Shown one piece after another: positions 1 through 5,176 of a stretch of DNA of 5,381 nucleotides; within the stretch, counting starts at the first letter, position 1; the number at the start of each line of letters is the position of its first letter. Location: NCBI GenBank assembly GCA_003697065.1, contig RFFY01000062.1, positions 1-5,381 on the forward strand, read 5' to 3'. The position numbers were made by a program, and so were the translations under genes. Below the pieces are notes generated by a model. It ran no database searches. It had not been told where the DNA came from and saw only the letters and a program-made list of their open reading frames with translations. This DNA is from Actinomyces sp. GTDB taxonomy: Bacteria; Actinomycetota; Acidimicrobiia; Acidimicrobiales; Aldehydirespiratoraceae.

Positions 1-1101
1 CCCCGCATGCAGGAGTTCTTCCGCCAGACGGTTCCCAAGGAGCCCGGCGACTCGGACTTCGCCTACCGCCAGGCGGTCAAGGCCCGTGCCCTCGATGCCG
101 TCCGTGGCCTGCTGCCGGCCGCCTCCTTGTCGAACGTGGGCATCTACGGGTCGGGCCAGGGCTACGAGGCCCTCCTGTTGCGGATGCGTTCGCATCCCCT
201 GCCGGAGGCCCGGACCTACGCCGATCTGATGCTGACCGAACTGCGCAAGGTCATCCCCTCGTTCCTGCGGCGCGTCGATCTGCCCGACCGCGGCGAGCGG
301 ATCTCGTCGTATCTCGCCGACACCCGCGAGGCGACGGCGGCGGTGGCCGCCCGCCTCTTCGGCGACGAGGGCGCCGAGGGTGTCGGGTCCGGCGACGAGG
401 AGGTCGATCTCGTCGATTTCGATCCCGACGGCGAGATCAAGATGGTCACCGCCATGCTGTACCCCCACGTGGCGCTACCCGAGCGGGAGATCGAGCGGCG
501 GGTGCGGGCCATGTCGGCCGACGAACGCCTCGCCGTGGTGCGGGCCTACGTGGGCCGTCGCGAGAACCGGCGCCAACGCCCCGGCCGCGCCCTCGAACGC
601 ACGGCCTACCGCTTCGACGTCGTCGCCGACTACGGCGCCTTCCGCGATCTCCAGCGCCACCGCATGCTGACCATCGAGTGGCAGCCCCTGTCGCCCCGCC
701 ACGGCTACACGCGGCCCGCCGTCGTCGACGCCGCCGGGGTCGCCGACACCTTCGACTCGGTCATGGCCCGCTCCGCCGCCCTCCACGACGCCCTGGCCGA
801 GATCGTGCCCCACCAGGCCGCCTACGCCGTCAGCCTCGCCTACCGGATCCGCTTCTCGATGCAGATGAACGCCCGCGAGGCCATGCACGTGCTCGAGTTG
901 CGGACCAGTCCCCAGGGGCACCCCGCCTACCGGCGTATCTGCCAGACGATGCACCGTCTGATCGCCGAGAAGGCCGGGCACGTGGCGGTGGCGGAGATGA
1001 TGCGCTTCGTCGACCACCGGCCCGATCCCGAGCTCGGTCGCCTCGAGGCGGAGCGGCGCACCGAGCAGAAGAGGCAGGGTCGCCCCGACGGCGGCGCCTG
1101 A
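1..1101 (+). CDS. Tandem ThyX-like (FAD-dependent thymidylate synthase family) protein, 5' partial
   Basis: The reading frame is open to the left edge. The first ATG (position 7) falls inside a conserved helix, so the true start lies upstream and this is the C-terminal 366 codons of a longer protein. Two ThyX-type C-terminal halves can be seen. The first (about nt 91-280) has the helical pattern LLPAASLSNVGIYGSGQGYE...LLLRMRSHPLPEAR, with SGQG where classical ThyX has the dUMP-binding Asn-x-Arg. The second (about nt 775-1010) keeps QMNAREAMHVLELRTSP, a good match to that site. Between them, nt 655-708 encode RHRMLTIEWQPLSPRHGY. This resembles the ThyX signature RHRxxSxNxxSxRY but has Thr for the first Ser, Glu for Asn, and two extra residues. 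ThyX makes dTMP from dUMP using FAD and methylene-tetrahydrofolate. The altered motif means activity here is uncertain: it may be a non-catalytic paralogue or act on another substrate. Family assignment is fairly sure, function is not. Confidence 0.75.
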   Translation, partial: PRMQEFFRQTVPKEPGDSDFAYRQAVKARALDAVRGLLPAASLSNVGIYGSGQGYEALLLRMRSHPLPEARTYADLMLTELRKVIPSFLRRVDLPDRGERISSYLADTREATAAVAARLFGDEGAEGVGSGDEEVDLVDFDPDGEIKMVTAMLYPHVALPEREIERRVRAMSADERLAVVRAYVGRRENRRQRPGRALERTAYRFDVVADYGAFRDLQRHRMLTIEWQPLSPRHGYTRPAVVDAAGVADTFDSVMARSAALHDALAEIVPHQAAYAVSLAYRIRFSMQMNAREAMHVLELRTSPQGHPAYRRICQTMHRLIAEKAGHVAVAEMMRFVDHRPDPELGRLEAERRTEQKRQGRPDGGA

Positions 1102-1106
1102 CCGCC

Positions 1107-1122
1107 CCGACGAGCGCGTCGG
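1107..1122 (+). terminator. Candidate hairpin terminator after the ThyX-like gene
   Basis: A perfect 6-bp stem (CCGACG / CGTCGG) with the tetraloop AGCG starts five bases after the stop codon at 1099-1101. No U-tract follows. U-poor hairpins are common at actinobacterial gene ends, but short GC-rich stems also arise by chance, so the terminator role is inferred from position. Confidence 0.35.
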
Positions 1123-1205
1123 CCGCGACGGTGGGTCCCGCCGGGTCTGCGCCACGTGGTCGCCACGCTGGGTGGTCGGACGGGCACGCGGGACGGCGGC
1201 ATCGC

Positions 1206-1211
1206 TAGCAT
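1206..1211 (+). promoter_or_regulatory. Possible -10 element for the LysM/SLT gene
   Basis: TAGCAT fits the TAnnnT pattern of a housekeeping -10 box and lies 27 bases before the ATG at 1239, in an otherwise very GC-rich 137-bp spacer. I see no convincing -35 hexamer about 17 bases upstream. The call rests on this one AT-containing hexamer and on the gene needing its own promoter after the upstream hairpin. Confidence 0.25.
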
Positions 1212-1224
1212 CACCGGCGCGGGC

Positions 1225-1236
1225 GGAGGGGAGGAA
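1225..1236 (+). promoter_or_regulatory. Ribosome binding site of the LysM/SLT gene
   Basis: The purine run GGAGGGGAGGAA ends two bases before the ATG at 1239. Its first GGAGG sits nine bases from the start, an ideal Shine-Dalgarno spacing. It is the strongest Shine-Dalgarno sequence in the window and fixes this ATG as the start. Confidence 0.7.
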
Positions 1237-1238
1237 CC

Positions 1239-2261
1239 ATGCCCGTCCGCGTCCCGCCCGTCGGCGCCCGTGACCCCCGGGGCCCCGGCGGCGCCGTGCG
1301 TCCCCTGGCGGTGCTGGCCGCTTTGGCCGCGGCCGCCAGCGCCGCCACCGGCGTCGTCCACGTCGTTCCCGGCGACACCCTCTCGGAGATCGCCGCCCGG
1401 GAGGGTGTCACCGTCGCCGAGCTGGTGGCCTGGAACGGCATCGCCGATCCCGACCTGATCTACGCGGGCGACACCCTCCGCCTCGAACCGTCGGCCCCGG
1501 GCACCGGCGGGGTCGCCGGGGTCGAGGCCGAGGCGGGGCAGGCGGGGGAGGAGAGCGTGCGGCACCACCTCATCAGCGCCGGCGAGACCCTCTCCACCAT
1601 CGCCCGTCGCTACGCCGTGTCGATCGCCGAGCTGGTGGCCTGGAACGGCATCGCCGATCCCGACCTGATCTACGCCGGCGACACCCTCGTCATCGGCGGC
1701 GAGCCGCTGCCCGCCACCCCCACGTCCACCGCTCCCACCACGACCACGAGCACGACGCTGCCGACCCCGACCACAACCCTGCCGAGCCCGACCACCAGCG
1801 CCGGGCCGGACCCGACCCGCGAGGCACCCGCCGCGAGCGTGGAGGTGCCGCCTCCCGGTGCCTCGGGCGTGCTCACCCCCCTCATCGAGCGCTGGTCCGA
1901 CGCCTACGGTGTGCCCGCCGATCTCCTCGCCGCCATCGCCTGGTACGAGTCACGCTGGCGGCCCGACGCCGTCGGCCCCGGAGGCCACCTCGGCATGGGG
2001 CAGCTCTCGCCGGACACGGTGGCCTTCGTCGAACGCAACCTGTTGGGTCTCGACCTCGATCCCCTCGATCCCTCCGACGGCACCCGCCTCGCCGCCCGCT
2101 ACCTCCGCTTCCTGCTCGATCGGACCCCCGATGAGCGTCACGCCACCGCCGCCTGGGTGCAGGGCCTCGGCTCGGTCCAACGCCGGGGCATCACTCCGGC
2201 GGGCGAGGCCTACGTGGAGGCCGTCGAGACGATCCGGCGCTCCCTGACGGCGTCGCGGTGA
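1239..2261 (+). CDS. Exported LysM-LysM-SLT protein (probable lytic transglycosylase)
   Basis: A 340-residue secreted protein predicted to bind and cleave peptidoglycan. Residues 1-36 look like a signal peptide: Arg-containing N-region, hydrophobic LAVLAALAAAASA, probable cleavage near A35-A36. LysM domain 1 spans about 39-82 and LysM domain 2 about 109-152; each has the G-[DE]-T-L-S-x-I-A opening and the WNGIADPDLIYAGDTL ending. LysM domains bind N-acetylglucosamine polymers. A Thr/Pro/Ser linker (about 159-190) follows, typical of wall-spanning, possibly glycosylated tethers. The C-terminal region (about 212-330) is SLT-like: AIAWYESRWRPDAVGPGGHLGMGQLS matches the family pattern of a catalytic Glu (E237) followed by G-x-x-G-x-x-Q-L. 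It has no partner gene beside it and appears to be transcribed alone. Exact cleavage chemistry (lytic transglycosylase or muramidase) is inferred from the fold only. Confidence 0.88.
   Translation: MPVRVPPVGARDPRGPGGAVRPLAVLAALAAAASAATGVVHVVPGDTLSEIAAREGVTVAELVAWNGIADPDLIYAGDTLRLEPSAPGTGGVAGVEAEAGQAGEESVRHHLISAGETLSTIARRYAVSIAELVAWNGIADPDLIYAGDTLVIGGEPLPATPTSTAPTTTTSTTLPTPTTTLPSPTTSAGPDPTREAPAASVEVPPPGASGVLTPLIERWSDAYGVPADLLAAIAWYESRWRPDAVGPGGHLGMGQLSPDTVAFVERNLLGLDLDPLDPSDGTRLAARYLRFLLDRTPDERHATAAWVQGLGSVQRRGITPAGEAYVEAVETIRRSLTASR
1414..1478 (+). repeat. LysM DNA repeat, copy 1 (second copy 1624-1688)
   Basis: These 65 bases recur at 1624-1688, 210 bases (70 codons) downstream and in frame, with a single mismatch (1466 G against 1676 C). 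The first 52 bases are identical, including all third codon positions. The repeat encodes the second half of each LysM domain, while the first halves of the two domains have diverged clearly. Confidence 0.9.
1624..1688 (+). repeat. LysM DNA repeat, copy 2
   Basis: Partner of the repeat at 1414-1478, with 64 of 65 bases the same. Such silent-site identity beside diverged sequence points to a recent duplication or gene conversion between the two LysM domains. Confidence 0.9.
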
Positions 2262-2288
2262 CCACGCGGCGCCAACGGCCCCGGCCCT

Positions 2289-2312
2289 GGTGCGCCGACG
2301 TCGGCGCGCACC
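2289..2312 (+). terminator. Bulged hairpin downstream of the LysM/SLT gene (terminator or operator)
   Basis: GGTGC plus GCCG pairs with CGGC plus GCACC around an ACGT loop, giving a nine-pair stem with a two-base bulge. It contains a perfect 16-bp palindrome at 2292-2307 (GCGCCGACGTCGGCGC). It lies 27 bases past the upstream stop codon and about 50 bases before the next -10 box, so it could end the LysM/SLT transcript or be an operator for the following operon. No U-tract follows. Confidence 0.4.
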
Positions 2313-2358
2313 GCGACATTCGGCCCGCGCGACGCGCCGCACCCGCTCCGCGTGTGTC

Positions 2359-2364
2359 TATGAT
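2359..2364 (+). promoter_or_regulatory. Probable -10 box of the four-gene operon
   Basis: TATGAT differs from the consensus TATAAT at one base and stands out in very GC-rich DNA, 33 bases before the ATG at 2398. A TG lies two bases upstream, close to but not exactly the extended -10 arrangement. The -35 region is poor (GCCGCA-like), so the promoter may depend on the -10 or on an activator. Confidence 0.5.
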
Positions 2365-2387
2365 CCGCCGCACGTACGCCGACTCCC

Positions 2388-2392
2388 GAGGG
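2388..2392 (+). promoter_or_regulatory. Ribosome binding site of the hyperacidic protein gene
   Basis: GAGGG ends five bases before the ATG at 2398. This decides the start: the same frame could begin at 2290, but that would add 36 Arg-rich residues unlike the rest of the protein, would run across the hairpin and -10 box, and has no Shine-Dalgarno sequence. Confidence 0.6.
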
Positions 2393-2397
2393 CAGCC

Positions 2398-2913
2398 ATG
2401 GCCGACGACATCGACGACATCGACGACGCGTTGGACGACGCCGACGACATCGAGGATCTCGACGAGATCGAGGAGATCGACGAGATCGACGAGGACCTCG
2501 ATGTCCTCGACGACGACGCCCTGGTCGCCACCGATGACGAGCTGGTCGACGAGGACGAAGACGACGACGAAGACGACGACGTCCCTGCGCCCAAGCGTGC
2601 TGCCGTCGCCGACGACGACGAGGACGACGTCCTCGACCCCGACGACGTCGAGGCCGACCTCGACGAGATCCTCCGGGACCGGATCGCGGCCGGTGACGAC
2701 GAGGACGACGAGGACGAGGAGGAGGTGACGGTCGCCAAGCCGCCCCCCGTCGGCGAGGTCGCCCCCAAACGGGCCGACGAGTGGACCTGCACCCAGTGCT
2801 TCTTCATCGTGTCGTCCACCCAGTTCGGCACGCCGGACGATCCCCGGTGCCCCTACGGCGAGGAGCCCTGCCCCTCCATCGAGCGGGCCTTCGCCCCCTC
2901 CGCCCGGCGATGA
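2398..2913 (+). CDS. Hyperacidic protein with C-terminal four-cysteine (zinc-ribbon-like) site, DUF4193-like
   Basis: A 171-residue soluble protein in two parts. Residues 1-61 are 64% Asp/Glu (39 of 61), and acidic runs continue to about residue 112, with short Ile/Leu spacers first (DDIDDIDDALDDADDIEDL) and then almost pure Asp/Glu. Residues 125-165 form a compact module: RADEWTCTQCFFIV, then CPYGEEPCPSIERAF. Cysteines 131, 134, 151 and 158 could bind one zinc ion. The (A)DE(F/W)TC..CF start resembles the actinobacterial DUF4193 family, usually about 100 residues with a closing CxxC. Here the second pair is C-x6-C and the acidic arm is much longer. Function is unknown; the acidic arm could mimic nucleic acid or bind basic proteins, which is speculation. 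It heads a probable operon, and its TGA overlaps the next ATG (ATGA). Confidence 0.8.
   Translation: MADDIDDIDDALDDADDIEDLDEIEEIDEIDEDLDVLDDDALVATDDELVDEDEDDDEDDDVPAPKRAAVADDDEDDVLDPDDVEADLDEILRDRIAAGDDEDDEDEEEVTVAKPPPVGEVAPKRADEWTCTQCFFIVSSTQFGTPDDPRCPYGEEPCPSIERAFAPSARR
2404..2600 (+). repeat. Low-complexity GAC/GAG codon repeats inside the acidic gene
   Basis: Asp/Glu codons (mostly GAC and GAG) recur in 9-base units such as GACGACATC at 2404-2412 and 2413-2421, and three GA(C/G)GAGATC units at 2461-2487. Further acidic runs lie at 2611-2670 and 2695-2724. Such tracts are prone to replication slippage, so length may vary between strains. Confidence 0.75.
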
Positions 2914-3383
2914 GCGGCGACGACGAGGCGGGTCGGGGCCTTCTCGACCAGGCCCTCGACGTGTTCGTCTACGCCCCCCTCGGACTCGCCCTGGAGGCCC
3001 GGGACCTCCTGCCCCGCCTGGCCGAGCGCGGTCGGGGACAGGTCGCCCTGGCCCGGTTGGCCGGCCGCTTCGCCGCCCACGAGGGACGCCGACACGCCGA
3101 GCGTCTCGTCGAGGACCTGGTGGGGTCGGACCGATCCGATCCCGATACCGTCCCCGCCGCCGGCGATGCCGACGCGGGTGATGCCGGTGCCGCCGACGCC
3201 GACGCCACCACGACGCCGCCCGTCGAGCTCGCCATCGAGGGGTACGACGAGCTGTCCGCGCCCCAGATCCTGCCCCTTCTCGAGGGGCTCGACACCGACC
3301 AGCTCGAGGGGATCCTGGCCCACGAGAGGGCACACCGGGCCCGGGCGACGGTCATCAACCGCATCCACCAACTCCTCGCCTGA
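2910..3383 (+). CDS. Small helical protein with conserved YDELS...AHERAH C-terminal module, function unknown
   Basis: A 157-residue protein whose ATG overlaps the previous stop (ATGA). There is no Shine-Dalgarno sequence, so translation is probably coupled. The N-terminal part (about 10-70) is amphipathic and helical (LLDQALDVFVYAPLGLALEARDLLPRL...). An Ala/Asp/Thr-rich linker spans about 72-105. Residues 109-156 (IEGYDELSAPQILPLLEGLD...ILAHERAHRARATVINRIHQLL) form a probable two- or three-helix module. I recall this I-x-GYD-x-L...E-x-AH-x-R pattern at the C-termini of small actinobacterial proteins, some annotated as lipid-droplet- or granule-associated, but that link is from memory and unverified. 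I see no transmembrane span, signal peptide or catalytic motif. It most likely mediates an interaction or binds a surface. The AHERAH segment is not an HExxH metalloprotease site. Confidence 0.75.
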   Translation: MSGDDEAGRGLLDQALDVFVYAPLGLALEARDLLPRLAERGRGQVALARLAGRFAAHEGRRHAERLVEDLVGSDRSDPDTVPAAGDADAGDAGAADADATTTPPVELAIEGYDELSAPQILPLLEGLDTDQLEGILAHERAHRARATVINRIHQLLA

Positions 3384-3387
3384 GCCC

Positions 3388-3900
3388 GTGGCCCCCGCCC
3401 TGTCGGTCGTCGTCACCACTGCCGGCGTCGACGACCACGGGACCCTGGTCGCCCTCGCCACCGCCGCCGAGGAGGACATCGCCCGTCAGCGGGGAGGTAC
3501 CCTCCTCGTGGCGTCGGTCGAGGAGGCGTCGACACGCCTGCGTGACCGCCTCGACGCGCCCGACCACGGGGTTCTGCTGGGCCGGATCGAGGGCGAGGCG
3601 GTGGGCTACGCCGTGGTCGGCGAACGTCGTCTCCGCGACGGCACCCGGCTCGGTTCGCTCGACGAGCTGTACGTGGCGCCCCCGGCCCGCGGGGTGGGTC
3701 TCGGGGCGGCACTGCTCGCCGCGGCGCGCGGCTGGTGTCGTGAGCGGGGCTGCGTCGGTCTCGACGCCGTCGCCCTACCCGGTGACCGCGAGACCAAGAA
3801 CTTCTTCGAGAGCCATGGTCTGACCGCCCGCCTCATCACGGTGCACACCCGTCTGGCACCACCGGACGAGGCAGCGGCCGACCCCGGACCCGGATCGTGA
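3388..3900 (+). CDS. GNAT-family N-acetyltransferase
   Basis: A 170-residue single-domain GNAT enzyme, predicted to transfer an acetyl group from acetyl-CoA to an amine; the substrate cannot be read from the sequence. Motif A is clear: LDELYVAPPARGVGLGAALL, with the acetyl-CoA pyrophosphate loop R101-G-V-G-L-G106, followed by the helix AARGWCRERGC. Motif B is at the end (ETKNFFESHGLTARLITVHTRL), where F-x-x-x-G is typical. The preceding strand GEAVGYAVVGERRL also fits. I chose the GTG four bases after the upstream stop; the frame is open further upstream but would overlap the previous gene deeply. No Shine-Dalgarno is visible, so translation probably depends on coupling. The tail (EAAADPGPGS) is not part of the fold and lies in the duplicated 36-bp unit, where the TGA overlaps the NUDIX GTG. 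Confidence 0.87.
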   Translation: MAPALSVVVTTAGVDDHGTLVALATAAEEDIARQRGGTLLVASVEEASTRLRDRLDAPDHGVLLGRIEGEAVGYAVVGERRLRDGTRLGSLDELYVAPPARGVGLGAALLAAARGWCRERGCVGLDAVALPGDRETKNFFESHGLTARLITVHTRLAPPDEAAADPGPGS

Positions 3901-3945
3901 CGGGAACCGGCGGCCGACCCCGTACCCGGCTCGTGACGGGAACCC
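3874..3945 (+). repeat. 36-bp tandem duplication across the GNAT stop / NUDIX start
   Basis: Copies 3874-3909 and 3910-3945 agree at 33 of 36 bases. The heptamer GCGGCCG opens both copies and appears a third time at 3946-3952. Each copy contains GTGA followed by CGGGAACC, so the unit carries a complete stop/start overlap: GTG at 3897 and again at 3933, in the same frame. Thirty-six bases are 12 codons, so both reading frames are kept. Confidence 0.9.
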
Positions 3946-4364
3946 GCGGCCGGCGCCCGGAGGTGGCGGTCGGTGCCGTCGCCCGTCGCGGCGACGAGCT
4001 CCTGTTGGTGCGGCGGGGGCGTCCCCCGGCGGTGGGACGCTGGTCGCTTCCCGGCGGCCGTGTCGAGTGGGGCGAGACCCTGGCCGAGGCGGTCGAGCGT
4101 GAGCTGGTCGAGGAGACGGGCCTGCGGGGGCGTTGCGGGGACCTGGTGGGCTGGGTCGAGCGGCTCGGGTCCGACCACCACTTCGTGATCCTGGACTTCA
4201 GCGTGAGCGTGGAACCGGGCGGGGACCCGCAGGCCGGTGACGACGCCCTCGAGGTGCGCTGGGTGCCGATCCCCGATCTCGGCCGTCTGGAGCTCGTCGA
4301 CGGGCTCGCCGACTTCCTCACCGCCCACGGGGTGATCCCGCTGCCCGATGGTGGGGACGCCTGA
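3897..4364 (+). CDS. NUDIX hydrolase (MutT-like)
   Basis: A 155-residue NUDIX protein, expected to hydrolyse a nucleoside diphosphate linked to another moiety, with Mg2+ or Mn2+. The NUDIX box is perfect at residues 54-76: G54, E60, then R68-E-L-V-E-E-T-G-L76, matching G-x5-E-x7-REUxEExGU, with metal ligands E69, E72 and E73. The approach strand is RGRPPAVGRWSLPGG, common in MutT/ADP-ribose-type enzymes. The substrate is not determined; HHFVILDFSVSV and the WVPIPDLGRLEL ending are general family features. The start is ambiguous. GTG at 3897 overlaps the GNAT stop, while GTG at 3933, in the second copy of the 36-bp repeat, would give 143 residues beginning just before the first beta strand (PEVAVGAVAR). 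Neither has a Shine-Dalgarno. The first 12 residues are repeat-derived and probably dispensable. Confidence 0.88.
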   Translation: MTGTGGRPRTRLVTGTRGRRPEVAVGAVARRGDELLLVRRGRPPAVGRWSLPGGRVEWGETLAEAVERELVEETGLRGRCGDLVGWVERLGSDHHFVILDFSVSVEPGGDPQAGDDALEVRWVPIPDLGRLELVDGLADFLTAHGVIPLPDGGDA

Positions 4365-4372
4365 CGCCGCGG

Positions 4373-4389
4373 CCGGTGGCGGTCACCGG
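4373..4389. terminator. Hairpin between convergent genes, possible bidirectional terminator
   Basis: CCGGTG and CACCGG form a perfect 6-bp stem around a GCGGT loop, in the 44-bp gap between the NUDIX stop (4364) and the stop of the minus-strand crotonase gene (4409). Being symmetrical, it would fold in both transcripts. No U-tract is present on either side, so the role is inferred from position. Confidence 0.4.
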
Positions 4390-4408
4390 ACGTGACCCAA
4401 CGACGGGA

Positions 4409-5176
4409 TCAGCGACCCGTCCAGACCGGGGGACGCTTCTCGATGAAGGCGCGGGGGCCTTCGGCGAAGTCCTCGGTGGCGGCCAGCCGGGCCATGGCGC
4501 GGCCCGCCTCGCGGATGCCCTCGGCGTCGGTCATGGTGGGGGCGGCGAGCAGGAGCCGGCGCGATTCGCGCACGGCGAGGGGGGCGTTGGCCTCGATCCG
4601 GGCGGCGAGGGCGAGGGCCCGTTCCACGACCCGGCCGGGTTCGCACACCTCGTTGATCATGCCGTGGTGGTGGGCGGTGGCGGCGTCGATCGTGTCGCCG
4701 GTGAGAGCGAGTTCCATGGCGATGGCCGGCGGAAGGACGCGGGGGAGGCGCTGGAGTCCGCCGGCGGCGGCCACGAGGGAGCGCTTCACCTCGGGGATGC
4801 CGAAGGCGGCCCGGGTGGAGGCGACCCGCAGGTCGCAGGCCAGGACGATCTCGGTGCCGCCCGCCACCGCCGGGCCGTCGACCGCGGCGATCAGGGGTTT
4901 GGTCCGCTCCCGCAGGACGATCCCCCCGAAGCCGCCACGCTCGGTCGACAGGCCGGCCGCCCGCCCGGCCGCCACCTCCTTGAGGTCGGCCCCCGCGCAG
5001 AACACCGGGCCCTCGTGCCCGAGGATCCCCAGCCAGAGCGTGTCGTCGGACTCGAGGCGGTCGATGGCCTCCTCGAGAGCGGTGGCCAGTTCGGCGTTGA
5101 CGGCGTTGCGGGCCTCGGGCCGGTCGAGGCGGATGATGGCGACCCGCCCCTCGACGTCGAAGCGGACGACGCTCAC
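4409..5176 (-). CDS. Enoyl-CoA hydratase/isomerase (crotonase) family protein
   Basis: A 255-residue crotonase-superfamily enzyme, the usual full length, acting on acyl-CoA thioesters. The N-terminal strand pattern VAIIRLDRPEARNAVN is typical. The first oxyanion-hole segment is FCAGADLKE (59-67, backbone NH of A63), the second AVAGGTE (103-109, G106). E109 and E129 (in FGIPE) are 20 residues apart and correspond to the two catalytic glutamates of rat mitochondrial enoyl-CoA hydratase (E144 and E164), so a true hydratase activity is plausible. GGLQRLPRVL and ALTGDTIDAATAHHHGMINEV complete the fold; the C-terminus FIEKRPPVWTGR is a common ending. The exact substrate is unknown. The start is a GTG overlapping the stop of the upstream minus-strand gene (GTGA). 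GAGGAG lies 11 bases upstream (plus strand 5188-5193), a rather long spacing. Confidence 0.9.
   Translation of the reverse strand: MSVVRFDVEGRVAIIRLDRPEARNAVNAELATALEEAIDRLESDDTLWLGILGHEGPVFCAGADLKEVAAGRAAGLSTERGGFGGIVLRERTKPLIAAVDGPAVAGGTEIVLACDLRVASTRAAFGIPEVKRSLVAAAGGLQRLPRVLPPAIAMELALTGDTIDAATAHHHGMINEVCEPGRVVERALALAARIEANAPLAVRESRRLLLAAPTMTDAEGIREAGRAMARLAATEDFAEGPRAFIEKRPPVWTGR

Noticed and set aside
475..1155. A 226-codon minus-strand open frame antisense to the ThyX-like gene
   Set aside because: Typical long shadow frame in GC-rich DNA; the sense strand has clear family motifs and the antisense product has none.
2290..2397. An upstream start extending the acidic protein by 36 residues
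   Set aside because: The extension is Arg-rich, unlike the protein, starts inside the hairpin, runs over the -10 box and lacks a Shine-Dalgarno; ATG 2398 has GAGGG at a good distance.
2358..2831. A minus-strand poly-serine open frame
   Set aside because: The serine runs are simply the antisense of repeated Asp/Glu codons; no start signal and no independent support.
2191..3333. A 380-codon minus-strand open frame opposite the acidic gene and its neighbour
   Set aside because: It is the antisense of a GAC/GAG-rich gene: its Val/Leu-rich and Arg-rich runs mirror the sense codons. It spans three plus-strand features and has no recognisable domain or start signal.
3325..3342. AHERAH as a possible metalloprotease HExxH site
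   Set aside because: The sequence is H-E-R-A-H preceded by A and would match HExxH literally, but it lies in a short Arg-rich helix near the C-terminus with no third ligand or protease fold around it, and it fits the recurring E-x-AH-x-R module better.
3166..3387. An upstream start extending the GNAT protein by 74 residues
   Set aside because: It would overlap the previous gene by more than 200 bases and adds a Pro/Ser/Thr-rich stretch that is a shadow of that gene; the GTG at 3388 fits the GNAT fold and the operon spacing.
3606..4328. A 240-codon minus-strand open frame across the GNAT and NUDIX genes
   Set aside because: It runs antisense to two genes with perfect motifs. Its internal GSRHDPGPGSAA-like repeats only reflect the 36-bp duplication.
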